This document shows, piece after piece, positions 34,201-47,124 of a DNA stretch of 64,000 nt. Position numbers and translations under genes: made by a program. Source of the DNA: Impatiens glandulifera (taxonomy: Eukaryota > Streptophyta > Magnoliopsida > Ericales > Balsaminaceae); assembly GCF_907164915.1 (NCBI RefSeq), contig NC_061866.1, forward strand, positions 39,930,320 to 39,994,319. The letters are read 5' to 3'. The first letter of the stretch is position 1, and each line of letters starts with the position of its first letter. The notes below the pieces were generated by a model. It ran no database searches. It was not told the DNA's origin and saw only the letters and a program-made list of their open reading frames with translations.

Positions 34201-37200
34201 TAATATAGAGTTTCTAATTGTTTTGATACCATTAATGTTCATGGGACCTATATGAGAAAGAGATCAGTGTTACCTCACGAAATGTCATCAAGCTTGGTTT
34301 GTCCCCAACTGGTGGCATTTGATTGCACACCATGTGGGCAACAGGAAGCCTAGGAGTGACACCATCACGAGAAAATACAAGACTTCGAGCCAAAACCTCA
34401 TCCATCCATGCTCCTCCACGTTTTTCAGATGGGCGAGAATATGGATCAAAATAGAAGTATGACACAGGGCTTCCTGCAGAATCTTTGATGCGGTAGAACT
34501 GTACATCCTTGTTCCAAACCTGGAAAGTAACGAAGCCAGTTAGCAAGTGAAAGATGCACAAAATGAGAGTGAGAATGAAGGGAGAGAGAGAAGGGGGGTT
34601 ACAGGGGCTAAACCATCAGCTGGCTCAATATTAATCCCAAATAAGGTTTTGGCTAGGTTAAACAAGCCCTCCATAACTTTTGGTAAGGAGAAATAGGGTC
34701 GTAATTCTTCCTGCATAATTTAGAGTAAAATTGTTAGTTGGCTACAAGAGAAAAGGCAGAACATAGACATCATTCACTGTGACCCAGTTCAAGATAGCTA
34801 TTTGGTTTTTACACGGTTTAACAAGGGACTATCTAATTTTTTGGGACCAATGTCCTTTACTATCTTAAATAGAACAATGTTTGCATCATTAGTTTTGGTG
34901 AAGGGAGGTAATTGTGTATCATTATTTGTGAAAGTGTAGTACTTCCAAGGATTTGGTCAAAGTTAAATTGGGTAGTATAATTATAGTATTATACACACAT
35001 GAATTGGGATGATTTCCTATAAAAGCGATCACATAGAAATGTGATGGAAGGTACAGGATGCAAGGATAACTAAGACAAGGAAAGCAATAAGCTATCAACT
35101 TTGGGTAAATTGCATAAGCAATGGAGAAATTACAGGTTAAAGGTAAAAACCAAACTAATAGGCCTTGGTTGTTTGGTCAAGCAGCAAATAGAAAGGAAAC
35201 TATAAGATGTTTATAAAGTAAGAATGCACATTAAACTTAGATAGTAACATGCAAAAGAAATTGAACTTGTAGTGAAACAATAACTCATGGTTTTGATGGA
35301 GATCTCGGCTCAACATGAAATAGATACAATTAATAACTAAATTTTGCGAATTGCAACCATGTTCATAAATATAATAACTTTGGGTAAATGTGGACTGCAA
35401 GATACATAATGGATCAAATTAAACATAAAAACGGCGTCATATTGAAGAAGTGGTTTTAGAGAGAACTAGATTATGGGCCAAATCCAATTCATTCTAACAA
35501 TACTTTCATTTCAAGCACACATGGATACTATACAAGATCATTTACATGTTTTCCAACAACAGTGAGCTCGATTATCCAAAGCAAACAAAGTATTAGATTA
35601 GAGAAATATGTTCTATTTACAGGGTAGTCAACAGTCTCAATATGACAATCAAAAGAGCCCAAGTAGAAACAGTAAAGAGGTTCTAATAAGAGATGAAACA
35701 TGCCAAATCCCTAAATATTCAATTTATACAGTATGCCACCAAGTGGAAGAGAAGAAAATGGAGAAACCTCATTTAATTCATATTTTGATTCACGAAGTCT
35801 CTCACTCCAGAAGGTAGCATCCCAGTGATTCAAGTCATCAGCTTCAGGAGCACCTTGAGCTTTGCAAAACAATTTGAGGTCTTCCATATCTTCAAAATTG
35901 AAATGTACGGAATTAGATTCGTAATTGTGGGGTAATCTTGAAAAGCTAATTGCATAATATTTGGCCATGAATTAATATGTAATCCAAAATCAGAGGTACA
36001 TAAATCAAAACTCTGAACATGGTAACATGGTTTATAAAAAGTGCACGCCAAAGAATAGAGTACAACCAAGTTCACAACAATTAGTCATCCTAGACAGATG
36101 TCATAGATAGATAGACGGAAGATTCTTCCTTGAACAACAACTACAATTTAAGTAGAAAGAATTTAACAAGTGTAAGGAAAAGCCATAAACATTAAGAATG
36201 ATAAACCTGAGTATTAAGATTCCTCCCTTTCCTAAGATTCAAAAGATGAAAGAAAAAATTCACATGAAGAACCAAAACATCATAACCAAATGATAAACCA
36301 GACCACATGACAAATAACATAAATTCAGACTAAATATAAATTTACATTTCAATTCGCAGTTATAGGAGATAAGCATGATTGACATTAAGTAATGATGGGG
36401 TGATTTACAGCTAACTTATTGGGTGCTAGCCGGCAGATAAGATCTGAAGATAAAAGACGAAGATGGACGGATGAGTTGGTTCTGAAATCAAACTCTTTCA
36501 CAAATTTTATCAAATTATATCATCAAACAGATGACCCAGGAAAAAACATAGATAACCAGACAATCAACTAAATGGGGCAATGAAAGGTTATATCATAACC
36601 TTATAGCTCAGATGAGAATAAGAAAATTGCACTATTTTCCTCCTAGAAAACAAATCAGTTCAACTGAGCAGTCAGGTATTTGTAATTTTATCAGAGAATA
36701 CCTTTAACAGCAGCATCCCAAGAAGCACTTCGAAGCTGTTCTAATAATTCTAATGCTTTCTCCACAGTTGCCATTTTGGTGGCCATGCTTACCTGATAAT
36801 AGAACAGTTTAGACTTTAGATGGAATGATGTTATCTTACCTCAGCATAACTATATTTTCTAAAGTTAAAGTTTGTATTGATAAAGTTTTCGTGAACTGCA
36901 ACATGTCGCAGATGCAACTTCTTGCGATACAACATAATTAAAAGGAAATGAGAAAGGAGAAAAAAAGGTAAAGGGAAAAAGCCTGGACATCACACTACAT
37001 AAACTCCAAGGATGGAGAATATGATAACTAAAACAGAAAAAGAAAAGAAAAGAAAAATCCAGCCAACATATCTTGAGCTCTTTCCACAGAAGTTGGCTCC
37101 TTATATTGCAACATAGTCCAATGAAAAAACATTTTAATCTCTGAACGCTTCTTGCGTTCTTTATTAATATAAAAGTTGACCTTTTCCAAAAAATATATGT

Positions 37201-39371
37201 AAATCATTTTCCAGTTTGGACTTCGATTTCATTTTATGTCTTACCTCGGCATAATTATTGTAACCAAGAATCTTAGCTTTTTGCAACCTAAGCTTCAGAA
37301 TTTCATCAATAATTACAATATTGTCTAGATCTTCGCTAGAAGCACGGCTGATATAAGCACGATAAACTTCCTCCCTCAAAGATCGGTTTTTGGCATGCTG
37401 CATAACAGACATATAACTTGGAGCATCTAGTGTTATCACCCAAGGTCCATCTTCAGCTGTAGCATTTTCATGACCCTGATGCAATCAATAAAGATTTGTG
37501 AACCACAAAGATAAAGGAAAGCCAAATGCATAAGATATTTTCTTTTAAATCAATGATGTCCAAAACCTTTGATACTGCAGTTTGTGCAGCCAATCCAAGA
37601 GCTGTAGCTGGCAACCCTTCAATCTCCTTCTTATCACTTATTAATTTCTCAAACTTCTTTGTAGCATCCAAAACATTTTCATCAAATTTATGAGACAGCT
37701 TTGCTAGCTCCTGAAAACAATATGTCAATTAAAATCAAGACATTGCAATATAAATTGGAATGAAAACATGTTGATATTACAAAAGTCACAAGGTATGTGA
37801 AGTTGTTTTCTAAAGTTGGCAAAGTTATCCAATCACAAACTACGTTTGTCAATAAACAACTTTAAAGGGACGAACATAAGGTGTTTGTTCTCTCTTTATA
37901 GTTTTAAGTGGTTGATTAATACATATAACAGGTTGTAGATGGACAGCTTCAACAACTTCATCAAAGTAGGCTTTTCTGAAGTTGAACCTATTGCCAAAAG
38001 CATACCTAATGTATAGACTCGTGTCCATCAATAATGCAATTATTAGTCATTTTTAGGTAAAAAAATGTGTTCAAGACCAAGATTTGGAAACTTATCATCA
38101 AAGTATGTAGATTGAGGTCTTTTAGTCTTGATTTTCATGTATTTAACAAATTATAGGAAATATGAATTACATATAGATAGTTTATAACTCTTCCATCACA
38201 ACAATCATACATTGGCTATAGGCTATTGGAATCTCTACTTAAATATGAGCTTTTTGGCATATCCTAGCAAAGTTATGGTATGATCCTTGCTTATTCTATC
38301 TTGCAAAATCAAAGTTAACATCTCTTGGAAATTCTACTCTCTAAAAGAAAAAACACAACATTCTTGTTTATGCAACAAGCATATAAGAATGCATATGGAA
38401 ATCATATTAGAAGCCTAGTTTACCTGTTCAATTTTGTTAAACTCTTCTCTTTTATCATCTTCAAGAGAAACACCATTAAGAACTGCCTCCTTTATTTGAG
38501 CTGTGAAGATACAATAAACCGAAAATTAAACTCATGTGTTCCCCTCAATGATATAAAAAGTTGGATTATACCTTCGACTATACGTTTACGAGCATCACTT
38601 AGTTTCTCCCAATCTGAAGATTCTCTTATAGATTGAAACGCCTTAAAAAGAGGTTTGCTCTGCCCCAATTTAAGTTCAAATTTAACTTTCTCAGGCTACA
38701 AAACAAGATAATGAAAGTTTTAATAACATCAAATCATTCATCACATTCAAAGAAAGAAGAGAATACCTGAACTTCCTCAATAGCAGAACGGAGTTCAGGT
38801 GTATCTTTAACCGCCTTTAAATGATTAACCGCTCCCCAAATAACAGTCAATCGATCAACAATCTTCTCTAGCGGCACCACAAGCTTAGTCCACGACGGTT
38901 CCACAGTCCTCTCAAGTTCATCCAACTCATTTTCCTTGAAAAAAACAAAACATTATTCATCATCCACCAAATCCATACACATTCACTTACATAGAAAAGA
39001 AAGTAAGATCATACCAGATCTTTCAACAAGGATTGGATTCCAGGACGGACGTGTTCGGCCTGTATAGCATCGAATGGTGGAAAATCGAAGTCCTTCAACA
39101 AAGGATTTGTCTCGATCGACGACATTATCGAGAATCCAGAAAGCGTGGATGTAGATCGGACGGAAGAGAATCGAGTAGGAAGAGAATGGCGACGGCCGCG
39201 ATTGACGTGATGAAGACGAAAACGAAGGCAGATTGAGAAAGAAGATGACCAGAGGGGACAGTTAGGGGATTTAAGAAGATGTTGAGGGTTATTCCGGGGA
39301 TATGAAAATGAGCGTGGCGAGCAAATGGGTTGCAATTGTATTGAACGAGAGAGAGAAAAACGGGTAGCCAT
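31213..39371 (-). CDS. OOP: Organellar oligopeptidase (thimet-type M3 metallopeptidase, TOP1/OOP-like)
   Basis: Seventeen exons with GT-AG borders join to 783 codons (782 residues), in line with about 790 for the Arabidopsis homologue. Exons from 5' to 3': 39371-39015, 38934-38767, 38695-38572, 38500-38424, 37710-37567, 37475-37245, 36792-36702, 35889-35768, 34710-34603, 34519-34274, 33388-33243, 32598-32481, 32234-32075, 31969-31938, 31851-31786, 31596-31525, 31299-31213. The first about 85 residues are Ser/Arg-rich with few acids, a likely chloroplast/mitochondrial transit peptide. Exon 11 carries the zinc site HEFGH and, downstream, VELPSQ with the third ligand Glu. Exon 13 ends in the substrate-loop region [21 protein letters not shown]. 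The family degrades cleaved presequences and other short peptides in organelles. The ATG at 39371 is preferred over an upstream in-frame ATG at 39455 because it opens the transit peptide. Confidence 0.93.
39285..39371 (-). other. Probable dual-targeting transit peptide segment
   Basis: The N-terminus starts [10 protein letters not shown] and continues rich in Ser, Arg and Pro, ending before the mature-protein-like [19 protein letters not shown]. The absence of acidic residues and a hydroxylated/basic bias fit import into chloroplasts and mitochondria. An internal ATG (MSSIETNP) at about 39128 could give a cytosolic form. The cleavage site is not determined. Confidence 0.5.
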
Positions 39372-40383
39372 GATTAAGATGATTGTACAAAACAAACGAG
39401 CTTTGTATGATGAGAACTCAAAATTACAATTTTGTCCCATTTTTGATTTCCTCACTCTACTATATCTAGAAGAAGTTTATATTAATATTGATTTTATCAT
39501 TTGTATGAATGTACACTTTGATTTTTAGTAAAATTTACTTTAAGTCCTTTATATTTATTTATTTGAAACTTACAACATAAAACAAATTTTGTCACTTTTT
39601 TATTTAATTTTATTCATTTGGAAACATGGTTTCAATTTTTTATTTATATTTTTAGAATGTAGTCTCAAAGATTAATAGAATCTAGTATAATAAATTAATA
39701 ATGTTTTCATTTTAACTTTAAGATTGTTGAAATATTAGACTAAAATCTTAACATTTGAATTATTTAGGGTTAATATGGTTTCATTTAATTTTAAAAACAA
39801 AGTTAAGAAAATGTAGCTTTTACTCTTTTTAAAAGTTTCAATATTTAAAAAATAAAATATTATATATTAAATATAAATTATATTAGTTGAGTTAAATTAA
39901 CATAAATATAAATAAATAAATAAATCAACTTTTTTTATAAATAAATACAAGAAAATTTATGTAATAAATATTTTTTATTTTGATGCAATTAACTTAATAT
40001 TTTTTATAAATAAAATATTTTCTTATAAATAATTTTTTTTAATATTAAACAAATTTATCAAAATTATTATAAATAAATCACTTTTTTTTTTAATAAATTG
40101 AAATAATGAGTATGGTAAAATGATGATTTAATTAATAATAAAATATAAATATATATATGAGAAATGATTGAAGGAGAATTTTATAAAATAAATTATTTTT
40201 AATCTGATTGGCTGAAAAAATAAAAGAATTTATCTCTTTCCTCTCATTTTTTTCAACCAATTTAAATGATTATCATATCATTTTTCACTTATATTAACGC
40301 TTCACGTGAGAAAAAACGGATTTTCGAAAAAAATTTTGGTTTTTTTTGATTGGTAATCGATAATCCGGAATGAATTTGATCTA
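39372..40383. other. AT-rich intergenic DNA with a short MITE
   Basis: The first part is the upstream region of the oligopeptidase gene. At about 40158-40290 a segment starting GAGAAATGATTGAAGG and containing GATTGGCTGAAAAAAT resembles sequences at 50648-50775 and 61613-61790, a possible short MITE family. No gene is present. Confidence 0.4.
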
Positions 40384-40386
40384 TAA

Positions 40387-42913
40387 GGGTGTGTTTGATA
40401 GCCCTGGAATTGGCATTGAAATTGGAGGGTCCAATTCCAATTCTTATGTTTGTTAGACACTTTAATATTAAGAATTGGAATTGGAATTAGAATTCCAATG
40501 GAATTCAATATAGTGTAATTTGATAATTCTCAATTTCTATCTTTTTAGGTCGGAATTGTAATTCCAAATTAACACGTTTTTCATGTTTTTGACATGTTTA
40601 ACACGTTTTTCACACATTAAATACGTTTTTAACACGTTTTTTACACGTTTAACATATTTTCATATTTTGGCACGTTTAACACGTTTTTGGCACGTTTAAT
40701 ACGTTTTTGGCACGTTTAACACGTTTTTGACACATTTAACACATTTTTCACGTTCTTGACACGTCTAACACGTTTAACATGATTTTCACGTTCTTAACAC
40801 GTTTAACACGTTTTTGGCACGTTTAACACGTTTTTGTCACGTTTAACACATTTTTGTCACGTTTAACACGTTTTGACACATTTAACACGTTTTTCACGTC
40901 CTTGACATGTTTAACACGTTTTTGACACATTTAACACGTTTTTCATGTCTTTGACACGTTTAACACGTTTTTGACACGTTTAACATGATTTTCAAGTTTT
41001 TAACACGTTTAACACGTTTTGACACATTAGACACGTTTTTTATGTTTTGGCACATTTTGCACGTTTTGGCACGTTTAACAAGTTTTTCACATATTTAACA
41101 CGTTGTTGACGCGTTTAACACGTTTTCACGTTTTTAACACATGTAACACGTTTTGTTACGTTTTTGACATGTTTAACGCGTTTTCACGTTTTTGACACAT
41201 TTAACACGTTTTTTTTTACGTTTTTGACACGTTTACTACATTTTTGACACGTTTAACACGTTTTCACATTTTTGACACATTTAACACATTTTTTACGTTT
41301 TTGACATGTTTACCACATTTTTGACACGTTTAACACGTTTTGGCACATTTAACAAGTTTTTCACATGTTTAACACGTTTTTGACACGTTTAACACGTTTT
41401 CACATTTTTGACACATTTAACACATTTTTTTACATTTTTGACACGTTTAACATGTTTTCACGTTTTTAACACATTTAACGCTTTTTTACGTTTTTGACAC
41501 GTTTACCACATTTTTGACACGTTTAACACGTTTTTCACGTTTTGGCATGTTTAACACGTTTTTCACATGTTTGGAACGTTTAACACGTTTTTGACACGTT
41601 TTCATGTTTTGAACACGTTTAAAACGTTTTTAACACGTTGACACGTTTCACATGTTTTTTACGTTTTTGACACGTTTGACACATTTTTAACACATTTAAC
41701 ACGTTTAACACGTATTAACATGTTTAACACGTGAAAAACGTGAAAAACGTGAAAAACGTGAAAAACGTGTTAAAACGTGTGAAAACATCAAAACGTGAAA
41801 AACGTGTGAAAACGTGTGAAATATGTGTGAAAATCGTGAAAAACGTGTGAAAACGTGTGAAATATGTGTGAAAATCGTGAAAAACGTGTGAAAAACGTGG
41901 AAAACGTGTTAAAATGTGTAAAAAACGTGAAAACGTTTGAGAACGTGAAAAACGTGTTAAAACGTGTGAAAAACGTGAAAAACGTGTAAAACGTGAAAAA
42001 CGTGTTAAAACGTGTGAAAACGTGAAAAACGTGTGAATAATGTGTGAAAACGTGTGAAAAACGTGAAAAACGTGTTGTAATGTGTGAAAAACGTGAAAAC
42101 ATATTAAAACGTATAAAAAGCGTGAAAACGTGTGAATATGTGTAAAAAACGTGTGAAAATGTGAAAAACGTGAAAAACGTTTGAAAAACGTGAAAAACAT
42201 GAAAAACGTGAAAAACGTGAAAAACGTGTTAAAACGTGTGAAAACGTGAAAAACGTGTGAAAATGTGTGAAAAACGTGTTAAAACGTGAAAACGTGAAAA
42301 ACGTGTTAAAACGTGTGAAAAACGTGAAAAACGTGAAAAACGTGTAAAACGTGTTAAAACGTGTGAAAACGTGAAAAACGTGTGAATAATGTGTGAAAAA
42401 CGTGAAAAACGTGTTGTAATGTGTGGAAAACGTGAAAACGTATTAAAACGTGTAAAAAACGTGAAAACGTGTGAAAACGTGTAAAAAACGCGTGAAAACG
42501 TGAAAAACGTGTGAAAAACGTGAAAAACATGTGAAAACGTGAAAAATGTGTGAAAACGTGTTGAAACGTGTAAAAAACATGAAAAATGTGTGAAAATATG
42601 AAAAACGTGTTAAAACATGTGAAAAACGTGTGAAAATGTGAAAAAATGTCAAAAACGTATTAAACGTGCCAAAACGTCAAAACATATTTTAAAAGTTAAC
42701 ATTTTGAACCGATATTTTATTTTACAAACATTGGAATTAGAATTGAATTACAATTCTATCATTTTCTCAAACATAGGAATTGAAATTGAATTACAATTCT
42801 ATCATTTTTTCAAACATAGGAATTGAATTGTAATTTAATGCCAATTCTCATGGAATTGGAATTAGAATTCCAATGCCAATTCCAATTCCAATTCCCCATC
42901 ATCAAACACACCC
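40387..42913. mobile_element. Giant palindromic element filled with ACGTTT/AAACGT satellite
   Basis: The ends GGGTGTGTTTGAT and ATCAAACACACCC are perfect inverted repeats flanked by TAA on both sides (40384-40386, 42914-42916), as for Tourist/Harbinger elements. Inside the ends, both sides carry AATTGGAATTGGAATTAGAA-like DNA. The left half (about 40570-41725) is an irregular array of CACGTTTTTGACACGTTTAA units. The right half (41725-42680) is AAAACGTGTGAAAAACGTG units, the inverse of the left. The symmetry centre is near 41731 at CACGTG. Long open frames on the minus strand of the right half (Phe/Thr/His-rich) are products of the repeat and not genes. Confidence 0.85.
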
Positions 42914-42916
42914 TAA

Positions 42917-43602
42917 TGGTTTTAGATTTTTTTTTTAAATTTAAAAATAAAATATTATTATGATATTTTAATCATCAAATCACTTTATTTATTGATTAAA
43001 TTATATTTATTATACTTCTATTAAATTTGAATTTTAAATATAAAAACTATTTTTATAATTAATCCTAAAAAATATAAATAACCAAGTTTTTTACTTTTTT
43101 TCATACAATTTTTCAAGAAAAATAAAATCCAATAAACCCAAGATCAAACAACCTTAAGTTAGAATTAAATTGTTTTAATTCAAAATTTTATTTGTATAAT
43201 TATGAGAATATAATTGGAATCATATTACAACTAACATAATATTATTAAAATGCAAGTTAATTTGGATAAAATTAATTTGATAGTAATTTAAGTGATAGAG
43301 TGATTAGCTCAAGTCACAAGAGTTATTAGTTCAAGGACTAGGAGTAACAACAAAAATTCAATTTTCATTAAAAATGTATTAACTGTTGTATGATTAAAAA
43401 TAAAAATAAAAATAAAATGTTAGATATAATAACTCCACATTCACTTAAAAAAAAGTTGTTATTCCCATCTTAGAATAAGGAACAAATCATATAATAGTGT
43501 ACAATGAATACTTCAATTAATTTAGTGAAAACTCATATAAAGGTGTCCCTTCCAACAACAATCACATCTTATAATACCCAAATCGAACCAAAAACCAAGC
43601 CA
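42917..43602. other. AT-rich intergenic DNA, 3' flank of a PPR gene
   Basis: Apart from the SINE-like sequence at 43290-43395 no feature was found. The last bases before 43603 are the 3' untranslated region of the minus-strand PPR gene. Confidence 0.5.
43290..43395 (+). mobile_element. SINE-like, tRNA-derived sequence
   Basis: Box A-like TTAGCTCAAGTCACAAGAG and a box B-like AGTTCAAGGAC about 35 bp later resemble a tRNA promoter. The 3' part differs from the SINE family at 385-540. Box B matches the consensus only partly, so this is tentative. Confidence 0.35.
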
Positions 43603-45435
43603 TTACCAAAAGTTTCCGCAAGAACACTTCTCATCCTTAAAATGATGAAACCTATTAGCGTCGCGAACAATAATCTCCCTATTCACTATACCCGAAATGA
43701 ATTTCAACACTGTATGACAATCTCCACATATTCGAATATTCTTCACTATCCTTATAACCGTACCAGGAACAGCCTTGAGCAATCCATAAGCAACCGCCAC
43801 CCTTTCGCTATGCCAAAACAGCTGTTTTTCTTTCTCAATTTGGTCCATATCATGTAAAACCTCACTTATATCAGGAACATAACCTCTTCTCCTCATCTCC
43901 TCATCCAATTCCTTAAGCAAACAAAAGATCTCATCTTTCAAAGGATGAGATGTTCCCCCAGCGTAAAATACCTGCAAATCCAATCCCAAATCAATGCAAC
44001 TATAACCCGGTTCCTTTGTAATATCCTTAACCATCATCAAATTCCGAATCTTAGAAACATTTTCCCACATGGAATTACTAGCGTAAGTGTTCGATAGCAA
44101 TATGTACGTCGAAGGATCCTTCAGCTCCAAACTCATCAAATGATCCGCAATTCTAATAGCCATCTCATGATTTCTATGTCGCTTACATGAACTCAACAAT
44201 GCAGCCCAAGCAGCTTCATCAGGTTCAAAAGGCATTGATTTGAGAACATTCTCTGCCTCTTCGAGATGCCCTGAACGACTATAGAGATCCAACAGACATG
44301 TATAATGCTGTAGAGATGGAGTTAGCCCGTAATCCTTACTCATTGATTTAAAAAGGTGACGACCTTTGTCAACTAAACCAACATGACTACAAGCATGCAT
44401 TAATCCTACGAATGTCACTTCGTTAGGTTTTATTCCTTCTGAAACCATTTCATCATATAAAAACAACGATTCCTTTGCATTTCCATGTTGAGCCATTCCG
44501 ACTATGATAGATGTCCATGAAACTATGTCTCTTATGCTCATACTATCGAATATTTTCCTAGCCACAAGCATGTCACTGCATTTAGCGTACATGTCAATAA
44601 GAGCGTTACCTACGAATAAATAAGATTCAAATCCTAGAACTAGAACTAAACAATGGATCTGTTTCCCAAGATTCAAGGCTGGAAAATTAGCACATGCCCC
44701 AACAATGCTTGAAAAGATAAAAGGATCTTCAATAGTTATGTCTTCCCTTCTCAATTCAATGAAGAAATTAAACGAATCAATGTAATGCCCACTTTGCACT
44801 AATCCAGAAATTAAAGCTGTCCAAGTGAATAAATTGTTCTCTTGCATACCTCTCAAAAGCTCAACAGCTTCAGCCTTTCGTCCCAATCTAGCATAACCAG
44901 AGACTACTGATGTCCAAGAAATCGAATTTTTCTTCAGAATTGAATCAAATACTACTCTTGCTAAATCGGGCACTCCACATTTAGCATACAAATGAACAAG
45001 GGAGGATTTGACAACATCATCATTAGAAAATGAGGAAAAGATAAAACCAGCATGAAATTGTTTGCCCAGTCTTAAGAATCCCAATGCAGCACATGCCTTG
45101 ACTAAACTGGCGAAGATAAAATGGTCAGGTAATAAACCATCCTGCACAAACATGTAGGGGAAGTTAGTGAGGGTATAGCTTGGGAGATTGGCTTGGTTAA
45201 AGGCAGTAAAAAGAGAGGACCATGAAGCCAAATCTCGGTGGGACATTTCGTCGAACACTTGGTGTGCACTTTGAAGAAGAGAACATTTTCCGTAGACATC
45301 CAAGAGGTTGTTCGAAAGATGCCTCCACTGATAAAGACCGGATTTGATGAGGTGGGCATGGAGTTGTTTTCCTTGAAGAGGGGTTCGGTACCTAGCACAG
45401 TGTTGAAGATGGTGAAGGATGTTGGTAGACTGCAT
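43603..45435 (-). CDS. MEF35: DYW-class PPR protein, At4g14050 (MEF35)-like
   Basis: This intron-less 610-residue protein contains PLS-type pentatricopeptide repeats (for example NNLLDVYGKCSLLQSAHQVF and NALIDMYAKCSDMLVARKIF) followed by E/E+ and DYW domains. The DYW deaminase signature is present: zinc/catalytic HSERVAVAYGLL, then CGDCH and the C-terminal CSCGNFW, where the usual DYW is NFW. Such proteins bind a specific RNA site and deaminate C to U in organellar transcripts. The sequence is close, repeat by repeat, to Arabidopsis At4g14050, a mitochondrial editing factor. The start ATGCAG opens MQSTNILHHLQHCARYRTP, equivalent to the start of that protein. Target sites cannot be deduced safely. 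Confidence is high for family, moderate for orthology. Confidence 0.9.
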   Translation of the reverse strand: MQSTNILHHLQHCARYRTPLQGKQLHAHLIKSGLYQWRHLSNNLLDVYGKCSLLQSAHQVFDEMSHRDLASWSSLFTAFNQANLPSYTLTNFPYMFVQDGLLPDHFIFASLVKACAALGFLRLGKQFHAGFIFSSFSNDDVVKSSLVHLYAKCGVPDLARVVFDSILKKNSISWTSVVSGYARLGRKAEAVELLRGMQENNLFTWTALISGLVQSGHYIDSFNFFIELRREDITIEDPFIFSSIVGACANFPALNLGKQIHCLVLVLGFESYLFVGNALIDMYAKCSDMLVARKIFDSMSIRDIVSWTSIIVGMAQHGNAKESLFLYDEMVSEGIKPNEVTFVGLMHACSHVGLVDKGRHLFKSMSKDYGLTPSLQHYTCLLDLYSRSGHLEEAENVLKSMPFEPDEAAWAALLSSCKRHRNHEMAIRIADHLMSLELKDPSTYILLSNTYASNSMWENVSKIRNLMMVKDITKEPGYSCIDLGLDLQVFYAGGTSHPLKDEIFCLLKELDEEMRRRGYVPDISEVLHDMDQIEKEKQLFWHSERVAVAYGLLKAVPGTVIRIVKNIRICGDCHTVLKFISGIVNREIIVRDANRFHHFKDEKCSCGNFW

Positions 45436-45734
45436 TAGTTAACTATTTGGGGATGTAAAAACGAGGATAAATTCTTCTTCTTCTTCTGGCTAGGCTGCAA
45501 AAAAAATGAAGTGAAAGGGTATCGCTGGTTCTGTCGATTAAAAGATAATATCGATTGGACAAGGAAAGAATGATAAAGCAAAGAAAGATGCGAGATTCCT
45601 TCGAGCAAAGAAAGAGAGAGAAGTCTTAATCAGCGATTTCAACACCACCGCCGGTGAAGACCTCTCTCTCTCGGCCGCTGCTCGCGGTGGTGCTGAGCTG
45701 AATCTGATTGTGTCCCACATCGGTGAAGAAAAAC
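45436..45734 (-). promoter_or_regulatory. Upstream region of the PPR gene, up to the MULE-2 insertion
   Basis: This 300-bp stretch separates the PPR start codon from the MULE-2 border and has higher GC than the surroundings, with CTTCTTCTTCTTC tracts typical of plant leaders. Any more distant promoter of the PPR gene was displaced by about 4.8 kb by the insertion. Confidence 0.4.
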
Positions 45735-47124
45735 GGGAAATTTGATGAAATGGCCTGCCTTAATTCTAAAATAGGCTCGCGGTGGATAAAGTTTGTAAAA
45801 TTGGCCTTTTTACATTGTGAAATGACTCTGATGCCCCCATAACGGATTTATCGCTGATGTGCGATCATTACAAGTGCGAGAATAATGTAATGCTCACAGA
45901 TCATAAGTGGAGCATTACAATTCTCGCACATCATAGTATAAATTATATTTTCTCCCAATTTTTACCCTTATTTTAAAACGTTTAAAATTATCCCGATTTC
46001 TCTACTCTCCAAGACTGACTCTCCACGACTCCACCCGCACCACTTCAACCTCGGGAATCGTCCGTCCGTCTCGTTTCATCATCGGTCGGTCGTCCGTCTG
46101 TTCGTCCTTCCGTCCGTGTCGTCGTTCCTTTACAGGTCAGTTTAGGGTTTGTGTTTGAATTTAGTATAACGTTTCATCAAACGTCTAATATTTGTATTCA
46201 TGGATAACATATGCTTATATATTGATGGATAATCCTTAGTCTTTAGGGTATTTGTAGCTTTTAGGGTTTAGGGTTTGGTTGCAGTCGATTTCCCATTCGA
46301 ATAAAGGCACACGTTTGATAGACAACGGCCTATCCATTGTCGAATAACCTGATTTTCTATCCACAAGCGAGAAAATCTAGAAGTTATTGCACCTAAAATT
46401 TATTTGTTGTGAACATCAGTAATTTGTTGTTCCTTTTTCAGTCTAATTAATGATTCTTCAAGACCAATGTAGAATGTATGTATGATAACTTGTACATGAA
46501 CATACAAATTGGATAGATGATTAAGTATTTTATATTGTGAGCTGAAACATTGATGATTTTCTGATTGTTCTAAGTATTGTTGATTCAACTAAGTCAAATT
46601 CTTAGCCATATAACCCTTCTTCTGGAAATTAGCAGATATTGATTGATGTTCTTCTTTTCTTGTATTCATCTAATGATAAGTTTTGCATTCATGGGTTTCT
46701 GTTTGGAAAGTCAGTAAGATATCATTCATTGTGCTTAACCCTTTCCCTTCCTATACTTGTGGTGGATTTGATTCTTAACCATTTTCTATTGTTGATTAAC
46801 TCTTATTGTCTTCACTCCATGTGTGTCATTCTTTAGTTCATGGTAACAAAAGTTCCCTATTATAAAGGTACTTGTAATGTATTTTAAATCTTACTGTCTG
46901 TTGATGTCTAACTTCAATGAATGACTCTTTGTTCTATGTATCTTGTTACATGGTAGGATCTCTTTCTTTAGCTTTGGGGAAATTTATTTAACTACTTTTG
47001 GATGTGGCCCTATTTTAGTTGTCATTTCTTTAGCTTTGATGATTAATATGATTGAATATTGTATATTCTGATTGTTTGTTCAATGTTGTTTGTTTTTTAC
47101 TTACTTGTTGTTACTTTTTTGTAG

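Noticed and set aside
32069..38636. Separate small genes within the oligopeptidase introns
   Set aside because: Those plus- and minus-strand frames either span true exons plus intron read-through or lie in introns without splice or domain support.
41724..42652. Several Phe/His/Thr-rich open frames as genes
   Set aside because: They follow from the AAACGTG satellite in every register and contain no domain.
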